In this document: positions 1 through 11,316 of the stretch, piece by piece
How positions within the stretch are numbered: position 1 is the first letter of the stretch
Layout: every line of letters begins with the position of its first letter
Assembly (NCBI GenBank): GCA_028571685.1
Contig: CM053141.1
Coordinates: forward strand, 1,116,001-1,180,000
Reading direction: 5' to 3'
Length of the DNA: 64,000 nucleotides
DNA from: Heterohyrax brucei
Taxonomy: Eukaryota > Chordata > Mammalia > Hyracoidea > Procaviidae
Notes under the pieces: model-generated
Database searches by the model: none
The model's input: only the letters and a program-made list of their open reading frames with translations
What the model was told of the DNA's origin: nothing
Position numbers and translations under genes: made by a program

Positions 1-113
1 GAGCCGCAGATTCAGGAGAGACTTCAGTGGACTGCTGTCGCTGGTGGGATGCTGTCTGGGCCTCTGCACAGGGCTGCTCTGGACGTGGCAGTGGACTTTC
101 CTCAGAGCGAGCT

Positions 114-316
114 GTCGGAGAGGGGAAGAGACAGGCAGACAGCGAGAGAGAAGGAGGGAGAGAGAGATGATGAGAGAGACAGAGAGAGGCAGCAACACAG
201 AGAGTGAGAGAGACAGAGACACAGGGTGACAGAGGCCAAGGCCTAGAGACACGTCATTTACTGAGAGACAGACACAGAGGCACAGAGAGAGACCGAGAGA
301 GGTAGAGAGCCTGAGA
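114..316. repeat. purine-rich (GA)n-like simple repeat
   Basis: About 200 bp of imperfect gagaga/gacaga repeats, almost pure purine on the plus strand. Short open frames across it (for example 44-229) have low-complexity R/E translations and are not genes. Confidence 0.85.
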
Positions 317-669
317 CGGAAGCTGTGGCCTCTCGTAGCCTGACGACCCATCACTAGCAATGACACACCACCCCGCCTTCCGCTGCTGTGTGGCAGACTC
401 AGGGACCCTGGTACAATGTGGGGGGAGGGGGAGCACAGGGAAGTGCAAAGGCCCAGCGGCAGCGAGTGTCCTGGACTGTCTCGGAGTGTGGCCACCAGGA
501 AATGACTTAGAGGTGAGCCGCCCTGTCCGTAAGATGGTATACACACCTCAGCAAAACATCAACTAGCACACGATGAAGCAAGTTGGGCAAACGAGCGACA
601 GTAATTACTGGTGGCCCCTGGGGACCTGGGAGGCTGCTGTCCTTTCCCACTTTTCTCTGCAAAGTCTGC

Positions 670-1480
670 TAATGTTGTTAGTTGGTTCCTACTCCTAGCG
701 ACCCTGTGCACAAAACACTGCCCAGTCCTGCACTGCGCCTGTAACTGCCCTCACGCTTATGCCCGTTGTGGCCAGTGCGTCAGTCCATCTCATCGAGGGT
801 CTTCCTCTTTCACTGGCCCTCCACCCTACCAAGCATGATGTCCTTCTTCAGGGACTGACGCCTCCGACAACGTCGCAGTTTGTAGGACTTGGTCTTGCCA
901 TCTTTGCTTCCAGGGAGCACTCTGGTTGGACTGCTTCCAGAACAGATCTGTTGGTTCTTCTGTAAGTCCACGGCATAGTCAGTATTCTTTTTCAACACAA
1001 TTCAAAGGTGCCAACTCTTCTTCTGTCTTCTTTATTCATTGTCCAGCTTTTGCATGCAACGGTGTGATTGAAAACACCATGGGTTGGGTCAGGTGCACCT
1101 TAGTCTGCAAGGTGACATCTTTTCAACACTTTCAAGAGGTCTTTTACAGCAGATTGGTGCAATGCACTACGTTTGATTTCTTAACTGCCGCTGCCATGGG
1201 CATTGATTGTGGACCCAATTACACTGAAATCCTCGACAACTTCCATCTTTTCTCCATTTATTGGCCCAGTTGTGAGGGTTTGGTTTTCTTGAAGTTGAGG
1301 TGCAATTCATATTGAAGGTTGTGGTCTTTGACCTTCATCAGTAAGTAAAGAATTCCCATTCTTTGCAATGTTATCCATGGTTTGTTATGTTCCACGCAGT
1401 CGAATTTTGATCATAGAGAGTGAAAAAGTAAGCTCTGCAAGCAATGGCAAAGCAGCTGACTGGCCCAAGAACCTTCTGGA
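670..1480 (-). mobile_element. RTE-type LINE fragment
   Basis: This block shares long stretches with other blocks here (7640-8190, 14000-14600, 15725-16215): 'gttggttcctactcctagcgacc', 'tcatcgagggtcttcct', 'attcaaaggtgccaa', 'gggttgggtcaggtgcacctta', 'ttcatcagtaagt'. Four-fold recurrence in one window shows an interspersed repeat. From memory it resembles the RTE LINE of elephants and relatives; the family name and strand are inference. No intact reverse transcriptase frame is present. Confidence 0.6.
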
Positions 1481-1721
1481 AGCCTTCTTTTTTCTTGTCT
1501 CCCCCGTCTTGTGAACTCCCAGTCACTGAGTCAGCACCCTCTCTGCTCAGTGCGTCCATGGGATGTGGTTGTGAGACGTTTGCAATTCTCCAGCACATTG
1601 TCCTGTCATGTCTCAAGGTTTTCCTCGGAGGAGCAGTTCCCAAGGCTGTCCTGGCTGTGCAGTGTGTCTCCAGGTGCTCTATCTCCCGGCCTCTTTTTCC
1701 CTAGTGTTTTCTTTGTTCTTG

Positions 1722-1980
1722 GTTTTCATCTGTTCCAGATGAGTTGGGACCATTTGGTGTACTGCCGATGGCAGCGTGCTAGCTTTTAAGACCCCAAATG
1801 CCACTCACTAATATGGGGTGCAGAGGACTCTCTTAGCAAAAGACTAGTGACACCAAATGGCCTTGGTGTCCCCTGAAAACCTAGTCCCCAACCCCTTGTC
1901 CCTACTACTCTATCCTTCGAAATACTGGGTTGAGTTTAGAGAACCTTTCAGTTTATGGTGTAGTCCAGTTAGGTTAGTCT
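1722..1980. repeat. interspersed repeat, copy A of a paralogous pair
   Basis: About 255 bp that matches 2709-2970 in order. Shared blocks include 'gctagctttaagac', 'gccactcac', 'gtcccctgaaaacc', 'ccctactactctatccttcgaa' and 'tttagtccagtt' with substitutions. The two copies lie in the same orientation about 990 bp apart. The family is not identified with certainty; an afrotherian LINE or LTR piece is likely. Confidence 0.6.
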
Positions 1981-2708
1981 GCTCTCGACTGCGTGCTGTC
2001 ACTGCTGAAAGGCTGTAAGTCTGAAGAACGTTCTGTAGGAAACGTCTGAACTTAGACACAGAAACGTGGAAGCTTGTGAAGTATGGAAGGAATGTAAGCC
2101 ACCAAAGTTCCCTTTGACTTGGCAATGCTGTTACACTGGAAAACACATCATCCATCTCTTTTCTTTCTCTTTTTGGTATTTGACTGTGCTTTACGTGAAA
2201 GTGTAGATCCCAAGTCAACTTGTCATCCCCAAACTTGCACACACTGCTGTGTAGCTCGAGCTTCTCTCCCCACCCTGTGGCAGCCCGCTTCTCCTTTCCA
2301 CCCTGTATTTCTCGTGTCTGTTCACCCAGCTTCTGTCCCCCTTCACCCCTTCACCTCTCCTCCGGTCAGGAGTCCCTGAGACAGCCTCATGTGTCTGCGT
2401 AAGCCAAGAAGCACACTCTTCACCGCTGTCATTTTGTCTTGTACTCTGCTCTGGGCTAACAGTCTTGGGGCTGTGTCTTCCAGGGACCCTCCAGTCTGTC
2501 AGACCACCACGTTTGGTCTTTCAATAGAGTTCTAGTTCTGCACCCCAATTTTCTCCTGCTGTATGAAGGACTCTGTGTTGTATTCCTTAGGAAGGCAGTC
2601 ACTGGTCGTAACTGGGTACCATCTAGTTCTTCTGGTTCCATGCTGATGCAATCCCTGGTTTACGTGGCCCTTTTGTCTCTTGGGCTCGTATTTTCCTTAT
2701 GTGTTCGA

Positions 2709-2970
2709 TGTCTTTCATTCTCCTCTGCTCTAGGTGGGTTGGGACTAAATGATGCTACTTAGATGGGTGCTTGCTAGCTCTTAAGACCCAGACACCACTC
2801 ACCAAAGTGAGATGCAGAACGTTTTCTTAATAAACTTTGTCTTGTGAGTTGACCTGAATGTCCCCTAAAACTGTGGTCCTCAGACCCCTGCCCCTGCTAC
2901 TTTGTCCTTTGAAGCCTTGGGTTATATTTAGGAAACTTCTTAGCTTTTGATTTAGTCCAGTAACACAACA
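2709..2970. repeat. interspersed repeat, copy B of a paralogous pair
   Basis: Second copy of the block at 1722-1980, same orientation, roughly three quarters identical by eye. It could come from two separate insertions of one family or from an old local duplication. Confidence 0.6.
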
Positions 2971-3331
2971 TAAGTTTAAACAACTTCCCTACTCTCTAAC
3001 CTTGACCCATCTGGCCTTTCTCCAACCACAAACAAAAGACATAACATATTGGCCTTAGACGCCACACTGGCCCTTGTCACATGGAGCCAAGGTGACAAAT
3101 TTCTACATAAACCCTGAATGTCTGCCCACTGGCTGACAGAAGAGAAAAATGGGACTGAGAGTCTGCCCAGTGCCACCACCAACCTTGCGTCCTGGTGGTC
3201 AGGGACCTTGCTGAGTTTGAGTCACAGTCAAGCTCTCCTCCTGAGACCTCGAGGTAAGTATCACACCTGCTGTCTAGGAATGTGTGCTCTGAGCATCACA
3301 CTGACACCTCGATTGCGACTGTCAGTGGTTT

Positions 3332-3496
3332 GGGAAGCCTTGGTGGTGCAGTGGTTAGGAGCTACAGCTACTCACCAAAAGGTCAGCGGTTCAGATCTGC
3401 CAGGCGCTCCATGGACACCCTGTGGGGCAGCTCTGCTCCATCCTAAAAGGTCACTGTGAGCTGGAATTCGCTTGATGGCGGAGAGTGGGTTTTTAG
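3332..3496 (+). mobile_element. afrotherian tRNA-derived SINE (AfroSINE-like)
   Basis: Full-length copy. The head reads 'ccttggtggtgcagtggtta', then 'ggtcagcggttcagatctgcc' (the A/B-box-like tRNA part), then 'gtggggcagctctgctc', and a tail 'gcttgatggcgg...gtgggttttt'. These blocks recur in order in many places in the window. Confidence 0.8.
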
Positions 3497-4044
3497 ACGA
3501 GTTTATGTGTGACAAGCCAATTCCACAGGACATTCATCTTGCCTTTGAGGTCCGTGTCCATCCTAGGCACTCAGCAGCCCTGGCAACTTCGGCCTCCAGC
3601 CCAGTCGTGAGTCCAGCTTGTGCTCGTGGAGTTCCTTCTTTTGTAATGGAAACAGTGGAAAAGGGACCCGCAGGTACCACTGAGTCACATGTGTTCTCCA
3701 AGAGTGCCACCGAGCCCACCTGCTCTCACACTGGGTTCCTGTAAGTATGCAGCTTTTTTAATAAATTAAAGGGCCAGGACTAAGTATCTGCTACTGTGCG
3801 GAAGACGCCAGGGAAGTCTGGAACTGAAACCGATGAAGGTGAATAACTGTTTAGGGTGTTGTGTGGCGCTTTTGTATTTTAGGATGGGGACAAGAGTGTA
3901 TGCTTAGGGCCAGTCCTCAGTGTCTTCTGGGTCATAACAGTGTGGTGACACATAATCGTTGACAACATCTCTAAAACTGCAAGGCCACGTATTACTTTGG
4001 TGATAACTTTGGGATGACTTTGGTCATAGGTAGGCTTTTAGAAC

Positions 4045-4330
4045 TAATCCGGTGTTATAGATTAAATTGTGTCTCCCCAAAACAATGCTGACGTCCTAAC
4101 TGCTGGGCCTATGAGTGTGACCTTGCTTGGGGTGCAGTGGGGTTTCCTTCGGTTACCTCTTGGATCACACAAGGTCACACCACAGCGGGGGCAGGGGGGC
4201 TCCTGGTTCTAATCCATCCTGAGTAGTGTTTTATAAAAAGGGAGACAGATGGGAAGACAGCCTGTGAGAACCTGTCCCCACATCAAAAGCTGAAAGGGGT
4301 GGTTCCTCCCCTCAGACTACAGAGAGCACC
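4045..4330 (+). repeat. ancient mammalian interspersed repeat
   Basis: Begins 'gattaaattgtgtctcccc' and continues 'ctgacgtcctaac...gtgaccttgct...ttataaaaaggga'. Similar openings occur at 6040 and 62330, so this is a dispersed old mammalian repeat. I cannot name the family from sequence alone. Confidence 0.45.
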
Positions 4331-4893
4331 CCGCCTGCTGATGCTGTGAACTCAGGACTGTGAACGAGTCCGTTTCTGCACCCCAAAGCCACATCTTTGT
4401 GGTGTTCTGTTTTGTGTGCTCCGGAAAATGCCTTCCCCAGGCAGTAAGGCCACTCCATTGCAGACACTCAGGCGCGGCACAACGGGCTCTGCTGGATGGC
4501 AGCTCGGGCCTCGGACCGATGCCCCCCCTGCACGGGCCCCAGGTGGCGGCTCTGTGATGGGCATCCTGGCCAGGCTGAGCTTGGCTTCCCAGCATCCCCT
4601 CTTCTGCCCTTTTGTTCAGAGCGGGTTGCAGAGACACTCTCTGAGAGCTGGCAGAGTGTAGTGGTGTCCCTAGTGGGATATGGGGGGTGAGACTGTCACG
4701 GGGGTGACATCAAAATGACTGTGTATGTAATCTCTATGCAGTGTTCCAACAGAAATTAATCTTTTTAATAAAAGGGTCTCTGTAGTTAGTTATAACAGCA
4801 GAAACACTTTCTGCAAGTCCACCTCACACGTGTTGGTGTACCTACAGGGCTAAAACTCAATGCTGTTTTCATTTCTGAACCTTCAGATGTGTT

Positions 4894-4975
4894 CCCTGGA
4901 AACTCTACGAGGCAGTCCTACTCTGTCCTGTGGGGTCACTATGAGTCAAAATCAGTAACGCGTTTGCTTTTTGGG
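4894..4975 (+). mobile_element. AfroSINE-like, 3' half only
   Basis: Contains 'ctggaaactctacgaggcag', 'ctactctgtcctgtggggtc' and 'actatgagtcaaaatc', which are the second half of the SINE. The tRNA-like head is missing. Confidence 0.65.
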
Positions 4976-4989
4976 ACGTGTCCCAGACA

Positions 4990-6990
4990 GAGCAGCCCTT
5001 ACGACCCTGTTTCACATGGTCTCCACCGCACTGCATACAGGCCCACACTGCCGTTTCTGCTGGTGTTCTTATAGTACATGCATTTGTCCAGTTATCTGGG
5101 GTTTTAGCTACAGAAGTGTGGTAGGTGGTATCTGTGAACCTGGTACAGGAGGTCCCCAAGGGAGGGCACCGGGTGGCACCAGTACTACAGACACCCTGAG
5201 GGGAGGCCTTTTCTCTCACCAGCCGGCTCCCACTGCTGGCACAGAGTCCCAGTGGGCAGGGCTCCACCTCCCCTACCCTCCTTCAGCTCTGTGCCTCCCT
5301 GGTCTCTGAGGTCTGAGGCACCAGAAGGGACACGTTCCAGTGTCAGGCTTGGTCCACCCTAGGAGTCCCCTGGAAGCTTCTGAAATATGCAGATTCTCAG
5401 GTTACCCAGAAGGCTGGGTCCAGGAAATCTGAATTTTCAAAATTGCCCAGGTGGTTCTGGGACCGGCCAGGTAGATTTGCAAAGACTGGCTCTAGTCCCC
5501 TGGTTTTCTAAGAGTGGTCCCCCAGCCACCTGGAGGCTCGAGAAATGTGTCCATTTTCAGGTCCCCTGTGGGTCCCTTGGATCAGAGGTCCTGTGGCTTG
5601 GCCCAGCTCTCTGCTGAACAAGGCCTCAGGAAACTGTAAACACACACAGAACCTGGGCAATCAAATCCACAGTCACCGCTCTAAGGAAGGTGAATCAGAA
5701 GGCAGGGACCGGCTGGCTTCACCAGAGGGGGCTGGCCTAGGAGGCCTGCTGGCCCACCCACGGTGCTGGGGGCCTTCAGGGAAGGACACGGACAGCCGGT
5801 CTGGGAGCCTGCAGTGGGCACCTGCAGAAAGGACGCTTTGACCCCTGGAGGGCAAGGCCTGGCTGGGTGCCAACAGACAGGGGCCAGCCGCCATGCTTTG
5901 ACTCTTGGAGACCACGTGGGCCGCCCCATGGGCCTGCTGGGACGGTGCCTCCCGGTTCTCAGTGGCTGAGGTTCAGAAGTTCATTGCTGGGCCTTCTGAG
6001 TTGCCTCTGTGTGGACTTGGAACTTGCCTCCTGTTGTGGATTGAATTGTGTTCCCCCAAATCTGCAGCAACTTGGCTGGGCCCCGGTTCCTGGTGGTGTG
6101 GGATGCTCCTCCACTTTGGACTTCCTGCCTCTGTGATGTTTACGAGGATGGGTCGGTGCTCTTGTGTCGGTGGCGCAGGACTGTGAAACCCTGTGCCTCC
6201 AGGGCCTCATGAGATACAAAAGGAAGAATGCAGCGGAGAGATTGGGGACCTCAGCCATCAGGGAAGAAAGCCTTGCCGGGAGCTGAGCGCAGCCTCTGGA
6301 AAGGACCAGGGTCCCTGTGCTTTCAGAAGCTTCCAGTCCAGGAGAAGACTGATGACAAGGACCTTCCTCCAGAGCCAACAGGGAAAGCATTCTTCTAGAG
6401 CTGACATCCAGAGTTTGGACTTTTAGCTTACTGGAGTGTGACAGATAAAACTTCTCCCTTTAAACCCTTACACCTGTGTTAGAGCAGCACCTGGTGACTG
6501 AGATGCCACCTTTCCACTGGCACCTGAGAGTGTTAATTGCCCTGTGTCTGTGTCTCAAATGCCAGCCAAGTGAGACCCTGCAGGGGCACAGCTCCACCCA
6601 GGCACACAGGGTGTTGCCCTGGGTCCCAGCCCACATGATGCCACCTAATAAAAAACATGGATGTCCTTTCCAGGTGGACAGTGCTTCAGAGAGACTGGAG
6701 GGTCCAGAAAACGTCTTTGGAAAAGCGGTATGTTGGTTAGAGGACCCCTCTTCCCCCCCGACCATGCAGACTGCCTGAGCCAGGGCTTCCTAACAGAAGA
6801 TCCTTCTTTCCCACCCCAGGGAAAAGCCAGTGGGCCTCTTTCCCACATTCCCTCGCTCCAAACAGTCCTTTTAAACTCTTCCTTTGAAGGGGCTATATCA
6901 TCTGCTGCCATCCTCATTGGTCAGTGAGCAGAATAAAATCTGTGTGGGAGGCCGGATTTTACCTTTTGTGAAAATTATGTTTTAACAGCC
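4990..6990. other. gene-less intergenic stretch
   Basis: About 2 kb upstream of the CMBL promoter. Apart from a trace of an old repeat near 6040-6200, I see no gene, RNA or tandem structure. Open frames here are short, overlap on both strands and lack splice or family support. Confidence 0.5.
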
Positions 6991-6999
6991 TGTGTTGAG

Positions 7000-7110
7000 T
7001 CTGTTGTTAGGTGGCATCTAGTCAATTTGACTCACAGCAACCTGACCTACCACAGAAGGAAGCTCTGTCCATCCTGCGCCACCTACAATCGTTGGTGTGA
7101 CCCCAGCACC
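7000..7110 (-). mobile_element. RTE LINE fragment, part 1 (split by a minisatellite)
   Basis: Opens with 'tctgttgttaggtggcatct' and 'ctcacagcaacctgac', the degraded start of the block seen at 670. It is cut off from its continuation at 7630 by the array at 7115-7615. Confidence 0.5.
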
Positions 7111-7114
7111 GCAG

Positions 7115-7615
7115 ATACCGTGCCCATCCATCTCCCAGGGGGGCCCATCCATCTCCTGGGGGGCCCATCTGTCTCCTGGGGGGCCTATCCATCTCCTGGA
7201 GGGTCCATCCATCACCTCCTGGGGGGTCCATCCATGCCCTGGAGGGTCCATCCATCTCCTGGGGGGGCCCATCCATCATTTCCAGAAGGGTCTATCCATC
7301 ACCTCCTGGGGGGCCCATCCGTCCCCGGGGAGTTCATCCGTCCCCTGGAGGGTTCATCCGTCTCCTGGGGGGCCCATCCGTCCCCTGGGGGGCCCATCTG
7401 TCTCCTGGGGGGGCCTATCCATGTCCAGGAGAGTCTATCCATCACCTCCTGGGGGGCCCATCCGTCCCCGGGGGGTTCATCCGTCCCCTGGAGGGTCCAT
7501 CCGTGCCTTGGAGGGTCCATCCGTCTCCTGGAGGGTCCATCCATCATCTCCAGGAGAGTCCATCCATCACCTCCTGGGGGGCCCATCCGTCCCCTGGGGG
7601 GCCCTCCTCTTTGGG
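7115..7615. repeat. degenerate minisatellite inside an RTE LINE
   Basis: Some two dozen imperfect units of roughly 18-21 bp, of the type 'ccatctcctggggggccca' with variants ending ggagggt. The array is nearly stop-free, so long Pro/Gly/Ser/His open frames cross it on both strands (for example 7027-7899 +). These are compositional artefacts. The LINE part that should lie here contains 'tccatctcatcgagggt' at 785, so the unit may be an amplified piece of the LINE. Confidence 0.85.
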
Positions 7616-7629
7616 GCTGCTGTCCTTTA

Positions 7630-8190
7630 CTGACAACAGGTCCCAGGCACGTGACTCGCACGCCGTCACGTCTAAGGAGCCTTCTGGCCGTACTTCCCAC
7701 CGTCTGTTCACTCTTCTGTCCAGACCAACGCTGGCTGAGCCCTTGCCGTGGGGCTGGTTCCGACTCTGTCCACAGTCCCGTCCAGCTCCTTCACTGCCAC
7801 CACTCACGGGGTCAGCTCTTCTCTGCTCTGCCGCCTCACTGTCCAGCTCCTGCATGCGAGGTGACAGAAAATATCATGGCCGGGTCTGGCGCACTTTAGT
7901 CCTTGAAGTGGTATCTCTGCTTTTCACACTAAAAAAGGAAGTTCTGCAACAGATCTGCCCAGTGCACTGCATCTTTTGATGTGAGGGCTGTTTTCCTGGG
8001 CTAGACTGCAAACTGAAACCCTTGACAAAGACAGCCTTTTCTGTTTGTCATGTTGCTATTGGTCCGGTAGTGAGGTTTTTGTCTTCTTGGCGCCGAGGTG
8101 GAATCTGCACTGAGGGGGGCGGTCTTTGATCTTCCTCAGTAAGTGCTGGGAGTCTTCAAGTCGCTTTCAGCAAGCAGGGTGGCCTCGCTT
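7630..8190 (-). mobile_element. RTE LINE fragment, part 2
   Basis: Resumes the family seen at 670-1480: 'tgtccagctcctgcatgcga', 'gaaaatatcatggcc', 'ggtctggcgcactttagtcc', 'gttgctattggtccggtag', 'cttcctcagtaagtgctggg'. No coding capacity remains. Confidence 0.6.
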
Positions 8191-8539
8191 GTGTAACACA
8201 GGTCCTTAGGGGCCTCCCTCCCATCCTCAGGCTGCGTTTTTCTTCTCAAGTGTCGCCAGCCACATCCCAGGAATGTGCGGCCTCTCTGGAGAAAGATCCC
8301 AGGATAAAGCGAAATTCCTCAGGGTGAAAGCCTGGGAACAGGGGCTTTGCAGCCCGGCAGAAGGCCCCGGTCCCTTTGCTGCCCTTCCTTTCCCCCCGCC
8401 CGCCGCAGTGCTTCTCCTGGCCTGCTGCAGGGGGCTCAGGGCCGCGGTCAGCGACCCCACCAACCCCAAACCGGGAAGGGCCCAAGTGTGGGACATGTAC
8501 GTAAGCCTTTATTTGAAAAGGAGCCTCCCCGGATCTACT

Positions 8540-9135
8540 CGGAGCGGTTGCAGCCTTCAGGGCTGGCCTCCGCGGCCCCTGCGCCTCGGCGCCCTAGCGC
8601 CCCGTCAAAGCCTCCCCTCTGGGCCCTCCACATGCTCCCACCCCGTCGGGGCGCCGCCCCTCTGCCCCTCTCCTTCGGGGTCCCTGCCTCTCTCTTCTCC
8701 CCGCTGCCCTCCCCCTCCGGGCACCCTCCCTCCTTCCTCCCACCCCTCCTCTTCCGGGCGCCTCCCCCTCCCCCCAGACACTCCCCCTCCCGCCCGCTCT
8801 CCCTCCTCTCCCCGCCCCTCTGCCTCCCTCCCCCGCTCCTTCGCCCTGCCCACCCCACCCCCGCGCCCCCGGGAGGCGGACCCGTCCCCCTCCCCCGACA
8901 GGCCCCGCCTTCCCGGGTCACCGCGTCCACTTCCCGTCCCGGACAGGCGCCGCCCCCGGGGCCCGCCCGCGGCCAGTCCCGGCCCCGCCCCGCCCGGTGT
9001 CGCCCCCGCGCGGGCGGGAAGCAGTTTTGAGGACGACGTGGGGGCGCTGGCGGGGCGGCTCCGCGGGGTCTCGAGTGCGCGCGTTGGTTTGTACACGAGC
9101 ACGTGCGGCCTCCGCCGCGGGCGGTGAGTAACCTC
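8540..9135 (+). promoter_or_regulatory. CMBL: CpG island, probable CMBL promoter
   Basis: A stretch of about 600 bp with very high C+G and many CpG dinucleotides, becoming densest at 8860-9125. It has several GC boxes (for example 'ggccccgccccgcccgg' near 8981) and an E-box CACGTG at 9100-9105. It lies about 10.5 kb upstream of the CMBL start codon on the same strand and ends at a strong splice donor. Assignment to CMBL rests on position and on the absence of another gene between them. Confidence 0.6.
9060..9123 (+). other. CMBL: probable 5' non-coding exon 1 of CMBL (start uncertain)
   Basis: The sequence 'cgggcg|gtgagtaac' at 9118-9132 is a near-perfect 5' splice site at the downstream edge of the CpG island. 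The acceptor that precedes the CMBL start codon (exon from 19606) would be its partner. The transcription start is not determinable here; the left coordinate is a guess within the island. Confidence 0.4.
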
Positions 9136-9474
9136 GGCGTCGCCTGCAGACCCTCCCGCCAGGTCGGTGCGGGAGCCCCCAGGCCGTCGGGGCGGCAGCC
9201 CCTTCTGCCGATGCACCGAGTGCCGGCGTCCAGCCAGACACGCTGCCAACTGGCGTGTCGTTCTAACGGGTCCTCCTGTGCCGTTCAATGCTGTTGGTAA
9301 CTTGGGATTGCAGAGTTTGAGTAACATGCAAGTGTGCACAGACGGGGCTTGTTGGCATCAAGGTCACTGCCTGCGTTTGGCGGTGTTGCTGACATGGGTG
9401 ACGCGAAGAGGCCTGGCGGGGAGTCTGCCGTCCGTTGAAGGCTGTGGGCACCTGCCGGGGCTGTGCAGGTCGCC

Positions 9475-9552
9475 CGCGCCCAGCCTTGCGCCCAGCCTTG
9501 CGCCCAGCCTTGCGCCCAGCCTTGCGCCCAGCCTTGCGCCCAGCCTTGCGCA
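9475..9552. repeat. 12 bp tandem repeat, about 6 copies
   Basis: Six head-to-tail copies of 'cagccttgcgcc', the last incomplete, with essentially no variation. The unit is a multiple of three, so it gives a LAPS-type (Leu-Ala-Pro-Ser) repeat in one plus frame and GRKA-type on the minus strand. Neither is a real protein. Confidence 0.95.
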
Positions 9553-10319
9553 GCGTCAGGGAAGCCATCAGCGCCCCTTGGCCTTGCTCACGCTGGCTCC
9601 GCGGTTTATGTTTAGTTCAGAAAGGATGACCAAAGGCCACCTTGTGTAGGTCAGCAGGCGGCCCTAGGGTATGGCAAAGGGCACCCTGACCCAGGAGCGA
9701 GCCCACACAAAGGCAGAGAGCGGTGAGGCTGGGTGGTGTGTCAAAAGCATCTGGGTCGCCTCCTGTCCACCCTGCGGTCTAATCTTTGTGTGAAGCCAGT
9801 GGCTAGGAACTGGGTTGCTGAGGGGCAGGCTAGAGGGTCGGGTCCACCCAGAGCTACCTGGGAAGAAAGGCTTGGCTGTCTGTTTTCAGAGTAACAGCCG
9901 TCAGAAACCCTGCAGGGCCCTGCTGCTCTGGCGCCCAGGGGTTGCTGTGAGGCGGCGTCCACTGCGTGGCAGCCAGCTTGGTTTTGGGGAGATCAAACTC
10001 CCTACAGAACTGTTTTAGTGTGGGGGAGTCATACACCCTGCAGAACTGGTTTGGCTTGGGTTTTGGCTACACCCTACAGAAAATACACATGTGCTTCCTG
10101 GAGAGTAGGTATCCGGGGAGCCTGCAGCCTCCCTGCCTGCAGAACTGAAGACAAGCACTCAGCAAGTTCCTGCCAGGTTAAATCCGGTGGAGGGCACGTG
10201 CTGAGTCACCGTCCCCAGCCGCTGCACACGGCCCTCCTGTCTGGCCACCCCGCAGCGTCACCTGGGGCCAGAGCCCCTGTCATGCTCGCAGGTGGTTCCT
10301 GCCTCCCCGTTGCTGAGCT

Positions 10320-10440
10320 CCCAGGGGGCCCTGTGGTGCAGTGGTTAGGAGCTCGGTGTCCACCAGCTGCGCCCTGGGAGCCCTACGGGTCAGCCCCACT
10401 CTGTGCTTGGGGTCTCTGAGCATTGGAGCGGACCCTGCAG
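10320..10440 (+). mobile_element. AfroSINE-like fragment
   Basis: Contains 'ggccctgtggtgcagtggtt' and 'ggagctcggtgtccacc', the tRNA-like head, then a diverged 'gccctacgggtcagcccc'. It sits in CMBL intron 1. Confidence 0.6.
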
Positions 10441-10734
10441 CAGGGAGCTTGGTTCTGCCTCTAAGCTCCCAGCATTTATTCCTGCCCTTCTTAGCTTGGG
10501 ACCGTCCTGTGTGGGCCCTTCGTGGCCTGCGCGCGTCAAAATCTGTTTTCCCTGTTTCTGCTGGAGGACTTGGTGGCTTTGGGAAGCCTGACCACTGAGT
10601 TTTCCAAATCCTGGAGGTGAGAGGGTGGGACAGTACCGTTCCACCTGTTTAGCATCCTTCTGATGTCCTGTGGGAAAGTGGGGATGTTGTGCGATCATAC
10701 TATTAAACCAAAAAACCCAAACCTATAGCCATTG

Positions 10735-10920
10735 GCTCAGTCTGGACTCGGGCAACGTACTGGACAGAACAGAACTGCCCCACAGTTTCCAAGGAGCGCC
10801 AGGGGGTGGGGTTAGGACTGCTGACTTGTGCTTTGGGGCCAAAGCGCCGAGCCGCCACGCCACCAGGGTCCCTGGCGGCCCAGCGGTGAGCCGCCGCACC
10901 ACCAGGGTTTCTGATCACAC
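10735..10920 (-). mobile_element. AfroSINE-like copy, antisense
   Basis: Antisense order: 'ggacagaacagaactgcccc', 'acagtttccaaggagcgcc', 'gttaggactgctgac', then 'gccaccagggtccctggc'. The final head block appears twice ('accaccagggt'), suggesting a small duplication or a nested second copy. Confidence 0.65.
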
Positions 10921-11316
10921 TGCTGGAGGACCGTTTTCAGGCAGAGGTCAGACTATGGGGCTTGTGCAGACACAAATATGAGCACAGTAAGGTTTCATTT
11001 TCCTCCTGGGGGGACCAGGCTGATGTTAGAGGCCACTCCAGAAGAAGTCAGGAAGCAGAGGTCTGTGGTGGAAAGGCCCGAACCCCAGGAAGGCCCACCC
11101 GAGGAGAGGCGGTAGCCAGAGGTCGGAACTCAGAAAGCCACCCACACTGTGGTCCCTGCGGGTCCCTGCCTGTCATCAAGACGTCCATGCTGTTATGTGT
11201 GGGCTGAGGCTGGGGCTATAGGGTACCGGGGGGGCTGGTGAGCCCAGTGGTGGAGGTGGACCACGCCAGACCATGAGAGTCACCAGCTGGCAAGACACCT
11301 GACTGGGCTGTACCCA

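Noticed and set aside
7027-7899. 290-codon plus-strand frame, Pro/Gly/Ser/His-rich
   Set aside because: It runs through the degenerate minisatellite and into LINE sequence.
8273-9127. 284-codon Pro/Arg/Ser-rich frame and its minus-strand partners
   Set aside because: A CpG island with few A/T-rich stop codons; low-complexity translation, no conserved protein.
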